From Candidatus Campylobacter infans (GTDB taxonomy: Bacteria; Campylobacterota; Campylobacteria; Campylobacterales; Campylobacteraceae), in NCBI GenBank assembly GCA_009827235.1, contig SPMW01000037.1, forward strand, positions 1-13,802: 13,802 nt of DNA, given 5' to 3'. Position numbers and translations under genes: made by a program. Of this stretch, positions 6,599 through 13,802 are shown in pieces. The notes beneath the pieces were generated by a model. The model had not been told where the DNA came from and made no database searches. It saw only the letters and a program-made list of their open reading frames with translations. The first letter of the stretch is position 1; each line of letters opens with the position of its first letter.

Positions 6599-7317
6599 CT
6601 AATAAGATCTAGCACGCTTTTTTGGGCGCGTTGGTCGCGTATATCGACTTTAAAGAAAATTTTGGCGATTTTTAAATCCTTGCCGCTTCGCCAGCCGCGG
6701 TAATTTTGCCCCATGGCTAAAAATTGCAAGCGTTTTGGCTCTACTCCATTTGCGATTAGTTGATTTAGCACATTAAATCCGCGCTTGGCTGAAAGCTGGT
6801 AATTTTCAATATAATCTAAATGATCATCAGCAAACCCGCGAATTTCAACCGAAACAGAATTAGGCAGTTTTGCAGCTATCATAGAAACCGTGCGTAAAAA
6901 TAATTTTATATCATCGCGATCAATGCTTGCGCTAGCATTATCAAATCTTATTTCAGTTGGTAAATCAAGCGCGATTTGATTTTCTGCTTGATCTAGGGCG
7001 ATATTGTAGCGTTCATTGCGGCGATTGATTTTGATGGTTTGGCCGTCTTGATTTTGCTGATTTAGTGCTGTGGCGGTGTTTGCGTTTTCTAATCTGCCTT
7101 GGCGTCCGCCTTCTTGCTTTTTGGTAGCACTACTACTATCTGGGAATTCAAAAATTTTAATCATCGCCGTAGTCATCGCATTTGCCTTTGCTTGATCTAC
7201 ATTTGAAATAGCCCAAAGCGCGATAAAAAGCGCCAAAAGCAAAGAAAGAAAGTCAGCATAAGGCACAGCCCATTTTTCACCAGCAGGACATTCTGGAGCT
7301 TTTTTCTTTTTAGCCAT
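6586..7317 (-). CDS. motB: Flagellar stator protein MotB
   Basis: MotB anchors the flagellar stator to peptidoglycan and supplies the proton-binding aspartate. The 243-residue protein has a short basic cytoplasmic start, one transmembrane helix (about 18-40, reading VPYADFLSLLLALFIALWAIS) with the critical Asp22, a plug/linker of low complexity rich in Gln and Asn (about 60-110), and a C-terminal OmpA-like peptidoglycan-binding domain (about 120-243) with VSVEIRGFADD, the NYQLSAKRGFNVLNQL helix and LQFLAMGQ. Length and Asp22 match the epsilonproteobacterial MotB. It follows motA by 26 bp, with AAAGG before the ATG. Its stop lies in the 20-bp tandem repeat array. Confidence 0.95.
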   Translation of the reverse strand: MAKKKKAPECPAGEKWAVPYADFLSLLLALFIALWAISNVDQAKANAMTTAMIKIFEFPDSSSATKKQEGGRQGRLENANTATALNQQNQDGQTIKINRRNERYNIALDQAENQIALDLPTEIRFDNASASIDRDDIKLFLRTVSMIAAKLPNSVSVEIRGFADDHLDYIENYQLSAKRGFNVLNQLIANGVEPKRLQFLAMGQNYRGWRSGKDLKIAKIFFKVDIRDQRAQKSVLDLISTIK

Positions 7318-7343
7318 TTTACGCCTTTAATTTATTTTATTGT

Positions 7344-8114
7344 TTATTTAAACTGAGAAGTGCGAGGCTGTGATTTTTCAAGAAAATTAAATAATTTTGC
7401 CTCTAAATTTCGCGGGTTTGCGCCCTCAGCTATGCCCACAAGAGCTTCAATTATCAGCTCGCGCTCTTTAATTAAATCTTTTGCGTTATTCATTAGTTTA
7501 TTGCCCCAAGGCCCAAAAAACGCATACGCGCCCATAATCCCAGTAACTGTTGCTGTAAATGCGCCCGCAATACCAGCTGCCATAGCTTGTGGATTATCAA
7601 GCAGTTGTAATGCTAGCATCAAGCCCATAACCGCTCCAACTAGCCCAAATGTAGGGCAACTCTCGCCAGTTCGCAACCAAAAATGCGCGCACTCGTGGTA
7701 ATAATTTTCTGTGGTTTCAAGCTCTAATTCTAAATTTTCGCGCACTTCATCGATTGGCTGACCATCTACTAGCATACTTAGACCTGATTTTAAAAATTCA
7801 TTTTCTACGCCTTGGGCTTTTTGCTCTAAGGCCAAAATGCCATCTTTTCTAGCTATTGTAGAATAGCTCACTAGCTCTTCGATGCGTTTATTTAAATCCA
7901 CGCCAGCACCTTTAAAAACTATGCCAAGTTCTTTAAATGCTGGGCCTACATAGCGTTTGTTTGTAGCTGTCATTGAGGCCATCATAGCTGTTGGGATAAC
8001 TATCAAAAACGAGCTTAAATGAATAACATGAATTGGGTTACCGCCTTCTAAAATATCGCCTACTGAAATACTAGTAATAGAAAGCACCATACCAAGAATA
8101 GTAGCTAAATCCAT
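7344..8114 (-). CDS. motA: Flagellar stator protein MotA
   Basis: MotA is the inner-membrane proton-channel subunit of the flagellar motor; five copies surround two MotB. The 256-residue protein has two N-terminal helices (about 3-20 and 29-48), a large cytoplasmic loop, and two C-terminal helices (about 153-172 and 180-201). Key residues are visible: Arg89 and Glu97 in IARKDGILALE, which contact FliG, and the channel prolines Pro154 (GESCPTFGLVG) and Pro202 (FFGPWGN). Start chosen at 8114, preceded by AATAAGGCAAAA. It is the first gene of a two-gene motAB unit, divergent from kdsD. Confidence 0.95.
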   Translation of the reverse strand: MDLATILGMVLSITSISVGDILEGGNPIHVIHLSSFLIVIPTAMMASMTATNKRYVGPAFKELGIVFKGAGVDLNKRIEELVSYSTIARKDGILALEQKAQGVENEFLKSGLSMLVDGQPIDEVRENLELELETTENYYHECAHFWLRTGESCPTFGLVGAVMGLMLALQLLDNPQAMAAGIAGAFTATVTGIMGAYAFFGPWGNKLMNNAKDLIKERELIIEALVGIAEGANPRNLEAKLFNFLEKSQPRTSQFK

Positions 8115-8148
8115 AATTTTGCCTTATTGTTTGTGATAAAATCTTGCA

Positions 8149-8154
8149 ATTATG
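8149..8154 (-). promoter_or_regulatory. Candidate -10 element of motAB
   Basis: The minus strand reads TTTTGGCATAATTGC, with CATAAT about 35 bases before the motA ATG. The TTTTGGC lead-in is the same as that of the kdsD candidate. A flagellar sigma-28 promoter was looked for and not recognised. Confidence 0.4.
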
Positions 8155-8246
8155 CCAAAATTTTGATGAAACTAAGCAAAAGCTATACCTAAACATAAAA
8201 TTTGGCAGAAAATTAAGCATTTAAGCGAAGTTATAAGCATTTTGGC

Positions 8247-8252
8247 TATAAT
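8247..8252 (+). promoter_or_regulatory. -10 element of kdsD
   Basis: A consensus TATAAT stands in the context TTTTGGCTATAATCG, 28 bases before the kdsD ATG. Campylobacter sigma-70 promoters rely on such an extended -10 with no clear -35, which fits here. Confidence 0.6.
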
Positions 8253-8279
8253 CGCCGCCAAATTTTAATAAGGCAAAAC

Positions 8280-9233
8280 ATGGATATTTTGCAAACCGCA
8301 AAAGATGTGCTAGCTCTTGAAGCAAGCGAATTAAAACGCCACGAAAATATGCTAAATGCGAGTTTTGTCAAGGCTTGCGAAGAGATTTTTCACACAAAGG
8401 GCAAACTAATAGTAACTGGCGTAGGCAAAAGCGGCCACATAGGCGCAAAAATCGCCGCAACCCTAGCAAGCACAGGCACGCCAAGCTTTTTTTTACATCC
8501 CACAGAAGCAATGCATGGCGATCTTGGTATGATAAGCCAAAATGATAGCGTGCTTGCTATTAGTTTTAGTGGCCAAAGCAGCGAGCTTTTAGCCATTATG
8601 CCACACATCAGGCGCCGTGGAATTAAAATAATTTCTATGGCAAAATCATCTAGCACCCTAGCGACTCTAAGCGATGTAAATATCAGCCTTGATATATTAA
8701 AAGAAGCTTGCCCGCTAGGTGCTGCGCCTACTGTTTCTACTACTTTAAGCTTAGCTCTTGGCGATGCGTTGTGTGTGTGCTTGATGAAAATGCGAAATTT
8801 TACATCAAATGATTTTGCGTCTTTTCATCCTGGTGGCACGCTTGGTAAAAGGCTGTATTTAAAATTAAGCGACATTATGCGAGTAAAAAATTTGCCCCTA
8901 GTTAGCCAAGATGCGAGCTTGCGCGAGGCCATAAATGCGATAAGCGAGGGTAAATTAGGCACGGCTTTATTAGTTGATGATACTGGCGCGCTAAAAGCTG
9001 TGCTAAGTGATGGGGATTTACGCAGAGCCATGCAAAGTGCGGATTTTAGCTTAGATGCTAAGGCTTTAAAGTATGCAAATACCAAGCCAAAAACGCTAGA
9101 TGATGATGAAATTTTAGCTTATGACGCGCTTAAAATGATAGAGCAGTATAAAATACAAATTTTAATCATCACAAAGGCTAAAAAAGTAGCGGGCGTGGTG
9201 CATATCCACGATTTAACCACGCTTGGGCTTTGA
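8280..9233 (+). CDS. kdsD: Arabinose-5-phosphate isomerase (KdsD/KpsF family)
   Basis: This enzyme interconverts ribulose 5-phosphate and arabinose 5-phosphate, the first step of Kdo synthesis for lipopolysaccharide (or capsule). The 317 residues show an N-terminal SIS sugar-isomerase domain (about 30-170) with GVGKSGHIGAK (47-57), HPTEAMHGDLG (73-83), SFSGQSSE (95-102) and FHPGGTLGKRL (182-192). Two CBS domains follow (about 197-252 and 262-317). The histidines at 79 and 183 belong to conserved active-site motifs. Start at 8280 is supported by AATAAGGCAAAAC just upstream and a TATAAT box. The same family includes KpsF, tied to capsule loci, and GutQ; with no capsule genes nearby, the housekeeping KdsD name is preferred but not proven. 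Confidence 0.92.
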   Translation: MDILQTAKDVLALEASELKRHENMLNASFVKACEEIFHTKGKLIVTGVGKSGHIGAKIAATLASTGTPSFFLHPTEAMHGDLGMISQNDSVLAISFSGQSSELLAIMPHIRRRGIKIISMAKSSSTLATLSDVNISLDILKEACPLGAAPTVSTTLSLALGDALCVCLMKMRNFTSNDFASFHPGGTLGKRLYLKLSDIMRVKNLPLVSQDASLREAINAISEGKLGTALLVDDTGALKAVLSDGDLRRAMQSADFSLDAKALKYANTKPKTLDDDEILAYDALKMIEQYKIQILIITKAKKVAGVVHIHDLTTLGL

Positions 9234-9318
9234 TAAATTTTAAAATTTAGAGTTTGGCGATTTATAAATTTTAAAATTTCTAGCTTGGGCGATTTATAAA
9301 TTTTAAAATTTTAATTTA
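9231..9318 (+). repeat. Three tandem AT-palindrome units between kdsD and the pseudouridine synthase
   Basis: The spacer is almost wholly made of TATAAATTTTAAAATTT-type units at about 9231-9258, 9259-9290 and 9291-9314, joined by CTTGGGCGAT-like links. Each core is the palindrome AAATTTTAAAATTT, which also occurs at many other intergenic sites in the window. Confidence 0.7.
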
Positions 9319-9329
9319 CAGGGCAAAAA

Positions 9330-10295
9330 ATGCGGATAAATCAATACATTTCACACAATACCGGCCATTCTAGGCGCGAGGCCGATGAATTAATAAAAGC
9401 TGGCAAAGTGCGTGTAAATGGGCGCGTGCTAGAAAACTTAGGCTATGATGTGCAAAAAAACGATAAAATAAGCATCAATTCGCGCGCGGTGCGTGTAAAA
9501 AATGATTATAGCGTGATTGTGTATCATAAGCCAAAGGGCGAATTAGTAAGCAAAAGCGATGCGCGCGGGCGCAGGCTGATTTATGATAGCTTGCCAAATG
9601 GCTTTAAGCATTTTATTCCTGTTGGGCGTTTGGATTATGCAAGTAGTGGGCTTTTGCTGCTAACTGATTCGCCAAAAATCGCCACAGCATTAAGCGGGAG
9701 CGATTTAGAAAGAGAATATTATTTAAAGGTAAAAGGTAGCGTAAGCGATGAAGTAAAAGAGGCCATGAGAACGGGGCTAAGCCTAAAAGATGCCACAAAA
9801 GGCGCGCACGCAAAAACGCGCATAAAATCTATGGATTTTGCGCCTTTTGTTGCTTTTGGCATAGTTAGCCAAAGTGGTGGATATACGCGTCTTCGCGTGA
9901 TTATCAATGAAGGCAAAAATAGGGAATTAAGGCGCTTTTTTGGGCATTTTGATTTAGAGGTTATGGATTTAAAAAGAGTGGCTTTTGGAGTGGTTAGCCT
10001 TGATACGCTAAAAGAGGGCAAATGGCGGTATTTTGGGGCTGGCGAGTATGATAGATTGCGTGATTTTTTGGCTAATTTAGAGCCTAAAAAAAGCATAAAA
10101 GCTTTAAATAAAACAGAAAATTTACCCAAAAATCCTAAACCTAACGAGCCAAAAAACGCGCAAAAAACTAAGCCAAAAAATGCGCAAAAAATTTCACGCT
10201 CAGCAAAAAATGAAAATTCTATAAATTCTAACTCAAATCCGGCTTTTTCTAAAAAAGCTACAAATTTTAAAAAACATTCAAGCAAACCCAAATAA
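9330..10295 (+). CDS. rluB: rRNA pseudouridine synthase, RsuA/RluB family
   Basis: The protein isomerises a specific uridine of ribosomal RNA; RluB-type enzymes modify helix 80 of 23S rRNA. The 321 residues comprise an S4 RNA-binding domain (1-60, RINQYISHNTGHSRREADELI), then the catalytic domain (about 61-245) with the active-site Asp102 in PVGRLDYASSGLLLLTD, and the conserved GYTRLRVIINEGKNRELRRFF (184-204, quoted here as two halves GYTRLRVIIN and EGKNRELRRFF). Residues about 251-321 form a disordered, Lys/Asn/Pro/Ser-rich tail with an imperfect EPKNAQKTKPKNAQK repeat. Start at 9330 follows AGGGC. RluB, RluE, RluF and RsuA are similar, so the exact target base is uncertain. Confidence 0.85.
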   Translation: MRINQYISHNTGHSRREADELIKAGKVRVNGRVLENLGYDVQKNDKISINSRAVRVKNDYSVIVYHKPKGELVSKSDARGRRLIYDSLPNGFKHFIPVGRLDYASSGLLLLTDSPKIATALSGSDLEREYYLKVKGSVSDEVKEAMRTGLSLKDATKGAHAKTRIKSMDFAPFVAFGIVSQSGGYTRLRVIINEGKNRELRRFFGHFDLEVMDLKRVAFGVVSLDTLKEGKWRYFGAGEYDRLRDFLANLEPKKSIKALNKTENLPKNPKPNEPKNAQKTKPKNAQKISRSAKNENSINSNSNPAFSKKATNFKKHSSKPK

Positions 10296-10382
10296 AACGC
10301 CACGCATTCGCTACCAAAACCTTAAAAAATGAATTTTAAAATTTTTAGTTAAAAAATATTTATTATAAATTTATCGATTTTG

Positions 10383-10408
10383 AGATAATATTTCGACCAA
10401 AATTATCT
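10383..10408 (+). promoter_or_regulatory. Promoter/operator region of the nifS-nifU operon
   Basis: An interrupted inverted repeat, AGATAAT (10383-10389) and ATTATCT (10402-10408), lies 16 bases before the nifS ATG. GATAAT at 10384-10389 could be the -10 element, with a T-rich stretch upstream. GATAAT/ATTATC half-sites resemble Fur operator halves, but the spacing is wider than in a classical box. A regulator-binding site over the promoter would fit iron or redox control of Fe-S assembly; this is inference. Confidence 0.35.
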
Positions 10409-10411
10409 TAA

Positions 10412-11617
<1,206 letters not shown>

Positions 11618-11637
11618 AATTTTAAAAAGGACAAAAA

Positions 11638-12075
11638 ATGCTTTATCCAATTTTACTTATCATTCATTTAACTTGCGCGATTATATTTTTAGGCTATATT
11701 TTTTGCGATGTGGTGCTTTTAAATCTTGTAAGAAAGCACCTTGGCGATGAATGGGCCGATAAAACCTGGTCTGTGGTAATGCCACGCGGGCGCAAAATTA
11801 TGCCTGTGGCCTTGCTTTTGTTGATAATTACGGGCTTTGGTATGGTTACTAATTACATAAGCTTTAAAGATGCTACATTTTTTGCTAATTCTCTTAGCAC
11901 GCTTCTTAGCATTAAAATGTTTTTGGGGCTTTTGATTTTTGTGCTTGCTTTTACTTCGATTGCTGTGTGGAAAATTAAGAAAAAAGAAATTTTTTATGCT
12001 AAATACTTACACCAAATAGTGCTAATCTTAGGCGCAATAATCATAATCTTAGCAAAACTTGCTTTTTATATTTAA
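11638..12075 (+). CDS. Small four-helix membrane protein, unknown function
   Basis: The 145-residue protein has four predicted transmembrane helices: about 3-25 (PILLIIHLTCAIIFLGYIF), 53-73 (IMPVALLLLIITGFGMV), 87-112 (LLSIKMFLGLLIFVLAF) and 122-143 (YLHQIVLILGAIIIILA). A short charged loop (RKHLGDEWADK) separates helices 1 and 2. Helix 1 carries a histidine (His10) and helix 4 another (about His125), an arrangement seen in CopD-like and DUF2269-like families where such histidines may bind heme or metal. It lies 20 bases after nifS with AAAAGGAC as ribosome binding site, and 9 bases before nifU, so it is clearly co-transcribed. No role in Fe-S assembly is known to me; it is a hypothetical protein. 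Confidence 0.85.
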   Translation: MLYPILLIIHLTCAIIFLGYIFCDVVLLNLVRKHLGDEWADKTWSVVMPRGRKIMPVALLLLIITGFGMVTNYISFKDATFFANSLSTLLSIKMFLGLLIFVLAFTSIAVWKIKKKEIFYAKYLHQIVLILGAIIIILAKLAFYI

Positions 12076-12084
12076 GGAGAAAAA

Positions 12085-13083
12085 ATGGCAAAAGGCAATT
12101 TAATAAACAAAAATATATGGGCTGAGTATTCTAAAAAGGTTCAAGATTCTATGAATAATCCCAAAAATATGGGCGAAATAACCAGTGAGCAAGCAGAGGC
12201 GATGGGTTGTAAATTAATCGTGGCGGATTTTGGCGCGGAGTCTTGCGGGGATGCGGTGCGTTTATACTGGGCGGTTGATCCAAATAGCGATATTATTAAA
12301 GATGCGAAATTTAAAAGCTTTGGCTGTGGAACTGCGATCGCAAGTAGTGATTATATGGCTGAGCTTTGCCGTGGCAAAAAGGTAGAAGATGCCGTAAAAA
12401 TCACAAACCTAGATGTAGAGCGCGCTATGCGTGATGAGCCAGACACGCCAGCTGTGCCACCACAAAAAATGCATTGTTCGGTGATGGCTTATGATGTGAT
12501 TAAACGCGCAGCAAGCCAGTATTTAGGCGTGGATCCTGAGCATTTTGAGGATCAAATAATCGTTTGTGAATGCGCTAGGGTAAGCCTTGGGACGATTAAA
12601 GATGTGATTAGAATAAATAATTTAACCACGGTTGAGCAAATAACCGAATACACAAAAGCTGGCGCATTTTGTAAATCCTGTATTAAGCCCGGCGGGCATG
12701 AAAAAAGAGAGTATTATTTGGTGGATATTTTGGCTGAAACCAGAGCGCAAATGGAGGCCGAACATCTTGGCAAAATAGCCGATGCAAAAATTAGCGGCGC
12801 GGATTTTGGCGATGATTTAAGCTTTGATGAGCTTACGATGGTAAAGCAATTAAAAGCCATTGAGGCCGTGATTGACGAGCAAATCCGCCCTATGCTAAAT
12901 TTTGATGGCGGGGATTTAGAGATTTTGGATATACAAAAATCAAATGATGGCAAAATCGATGTGTATATACGCTATATGGGTGCTTGCGGGGGTTGCGCGC
13001 ATAGCTCTGGTGGCACGCTTTATGCCATCGAAAGTGTGCTAAATGAAACCCTAAGCCCAAATATCCGCGTAATGCCAGTGTGA
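12085..13083 (+). CDS. nifU: Fe-S cluster scaffold NifU (three domains)
   Basis: NifU is the scaffold on which Fe-S clusters are built with sulfur from NifS. The 332-residue protein has the full three-domain form. The N-terminal IscU-like domain (about 10-150) has the scaffold cysteines Cys54 (AESCGDAVRL), Cys81 (SFGCGTAIASS) and Cys131 (KMHCSVMA). The central BFD-like [2Fe-2S] domain (about 155-210) has Cys161, Cys163, Cys196 and Cys199 (CEC ... CKSC). The C-terminal Nfu domain (about 255-332) has the CGGC pair Cys301/Cys304. The ATG follows an ideal AAGGAG. Epsilonproteobacteria use this NIF-type pair as their housekeeping assembly system, so nitrogen fixation is not implied. Confidence 0.95.
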   Translation: MAKGNLINKNIWAEYSKKVQDSMNNPKNMGEITSEQAEAMGCKLIVADFGAESCGDAVRLYWAVDPNSDIIKDAKFKSFGCGTAIASSDYMAELCRGKKVEDAVKITNLDVERAMRDEPDTPAVPPQKMHCSVMAYDVIKRAASQYLGVDPEHFEDQIIVCECARVSLGTIKDVIRINNLTTVEQITEYTKAGAFCKSCIKPGGHEKREYYLVDILAETRAQMEAEHLGKIADAKISGADFGDDLSFDELTMVKQLKAIEAVIDEQIRPMLNFDGGDLEILDIQKSNDGKIDVYIRYMGACGGCAHSSGGTLYAIESVLNETLSPNIRVMPV

Positions 13084-13114
13084 TGGATTTTGCTAATTTT
13101 GCTTAAAATTCCTA

Positions 13115-13162
13115 GCGTAGATTTTGCTTTTATTTAAAATTTATTTAGTTTAAAATCTACGC
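13115..13162 (+). terminator. Possible terminator of the nifS-nifU operon
   Basis: Inverted arms GCGTAGATTTT (13115-13125) and AAAATCTACGC (13152-13162) are exact complements around a 26-base AT-rich loop, 32 bases after the nifU stop. The following sequence, AAATTTTTGATATTTTT, is T-rich. The loop is long for an intrinsic terminator, so confidence is limited. Confidence 0.45.
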
Positions 13163-13346
13163 AAATTTTTGATATTTTTAAATATTTTTACTATTTTAAA
13201 TTCTGCACGGGTTTTAAAATTTTAAAATTTTGATTATTTTTTGCGTGCTTATTTTTAAAATTTATTTTTATTTTTTTAAAATTTGCTTTTAGTAGTTTAA
13301 ATTTCGCGCAGATTTTGAAAAGGATTAAAGAATAAAAATAAAAAAA
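13163..13346. other. AT-rich intergenic spacer, no gene seen
   Basis: Between the two terminator-like hairpins the DNA is nearly all A and T with several TTTTAAAATTT words (for example near 13203-13221). I see no open frame, RNA gene or promoter that can be supported. Confidence 0.5.
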
Positions 13347-13376
13347 ACCCCGTTAAATTTTAAAATTTAGCGGGGT
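13347..13376 (-). terminator. Rho-independent terminator of the pilin-like gene
   Basis: The arms ACCCCGTTAAATTTT and AAAATTTAGCGGGGT pair over 15 positions with one G-U wobble. On the minus strand the stem is followed at once by TTTTTTTTATTTTTATT, a classical T tract, so it ends transcription from the gene at 13421. The + strand side lacks a T tract. The inner part of the stem is the same AAATTTTAAAATTT palindrome found throughout the window. Confidence 0.85.
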
Positions 13377-13420
13377 GAAATTTAATTAAAATGAATATTT
13401 AAACTTTTAATTAAATTAAA

Positions 13421-13802
13421 TTAGAATTGTATGCCACCTGAGCCACCGATTTGGATTTTGCAGTCACTTGAACCCGTGCCAATACTTTCAGTATCGCCTT
13501 TACCACACATAGCTTTGACGCCCGGTAGTTTCATTAACTGTTTGCAAACAGCATCAGAATTTGAAAATTTTAATTTGAGTTCAACCTTGTCTGAGGCGTT
13601 GGCTCCAGTAGTAGGTGTTGTAGGTAATGTTATTTTTACGCACTCTATGTTACCCTTCACTTTAAGGGAGCCATCTTTTTGTAAAGCGTTAGTTAGCTTT
13701 GTAAAATCATTTTTTACACTACTTGTAAATTTACCCTTAGCAGTATAATAAGCTGTCAAATCACTCACCGCCGTAGTAAGATTTGTCGCTGCCTTTGCTA
13801 CC
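13421..13802 (-). CDS. Type IV pilin/pseudopilin-like protein, 5' end outside window
   Basis: The frame stays open to the window edge, so the N-terminus is missing; a GTG at 13768 is not the likely start because the upstream codons read as a continuous protein (VAKAATNLTTAVSDLTAYYTAKGKF across residues on either side, split here as VAKAATNLTTAV and SDLTAYYTAKGKF). That pattern, followed by small beta-forming segments and a glycine-rich end (IQIGGSGGIQF), resembles the C-terminal part of type IV pilin/type II pseudopilin proteins after their N-terminal helix. Four cysteines (in IECVKI, DAVCKQL, KAMCGKG and SDCKIQ) could form two disulfides, suiting a periplasmic or surface protein. The prepilin cleavage motif cannot be checked. 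A strong terminator follows 45 bases after the stop. Confidence 0.6.
   Translation of the reverse strand, partial: VAKAATNLTTAVSDLTAYYTAKGKFTSSVKNDFTKLTNALQKDGSLKVKGNIECVKITLPTTPTTGANASDKVELKLKFSNSDAVCKQLMKLPGVKAMCGKGDTESIGTGSSDCKIQIGGSGGIQF

Noticed and set aside
9719..10303. 194-residue minus-strand frame opposite the pseudouridine synthase
   Set aside because: It is the complement of the catalytic domain and Lys-rich tail, giving Phe/Leu-rich antisense sequence with no start signal.

Overview
The window looks like the chromosome of a Campylobacter-type member of the Campylobacterota (Epsilonproteobacteria). The clues are the AT-rich sequence, the short MotA and MotB with the stator aspartate at MotB residue 22, a KdsD/KpsF isomerase, and an iron-sulfur assembly locus with a three-domain NifU (IscU + BFD-like + Nfu) next to NifS. 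The species cannot be named from the sequence alone.

Layout. 1-1325 is gene-free: a mosaic of short repeats, strongly rich in G over C on the + strand. 1498-5782 is a compact minus-strand operon, read from high to low coordinates: a FecB-like periplasmic binding protein, a FecCD-like permease, a FecE-like ATPase, a pseudoazurin (type I copper protein) and a DcsG/RimK-like ATP-grasp ligase. The genes are nearly all overlapping or a few bases apart. 5783-6585 is a gene-free stretch. It holds an AT-rich leader and promoter region, a 34-bp perfect palindrome, a second cluster of the same repeats in the same orientation (6180-6500), and a 20-bp tandem repeat touching the end of motB. 6586-8114 is motA-motB on the minus strand, encoding the flagellar stator. 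A divergent promoter region (8115-8279) separates it from plus-strand kdsD (arabinose-5-phosphate isomerase, Kdo synthesis) and an RsuA/RluB-family pseudouridine synthase with a long basic tail. 10424-13083 is nifS, a small four-helix membrane protein and nifU, tightly spaced. The window closes with a rho-independent terminator and the 3' part of a minus-strand pilin-like gene that runs off the edge.

How the genes work together. FecB/FecC/FecE homologues would make a complete ATP-driven importer for a metal chelate, heme or corrinoid-like ligand. Coupling this to a copper-protein electron carrier and an ATP-grasp ligase is unusual and is the best candidate here for an undescribed system; its substrate cannot be read from sequence. 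NifS supplies sulfur and NifU the scaffold for Fe-S clusters; the membrane protein between them has no obvious place in that pathway. The same repeat modules lie on both sides of the transporter operon, in direct orientation, which suggests insertion into, or expansion of, repeat-rich intergenic DNA.
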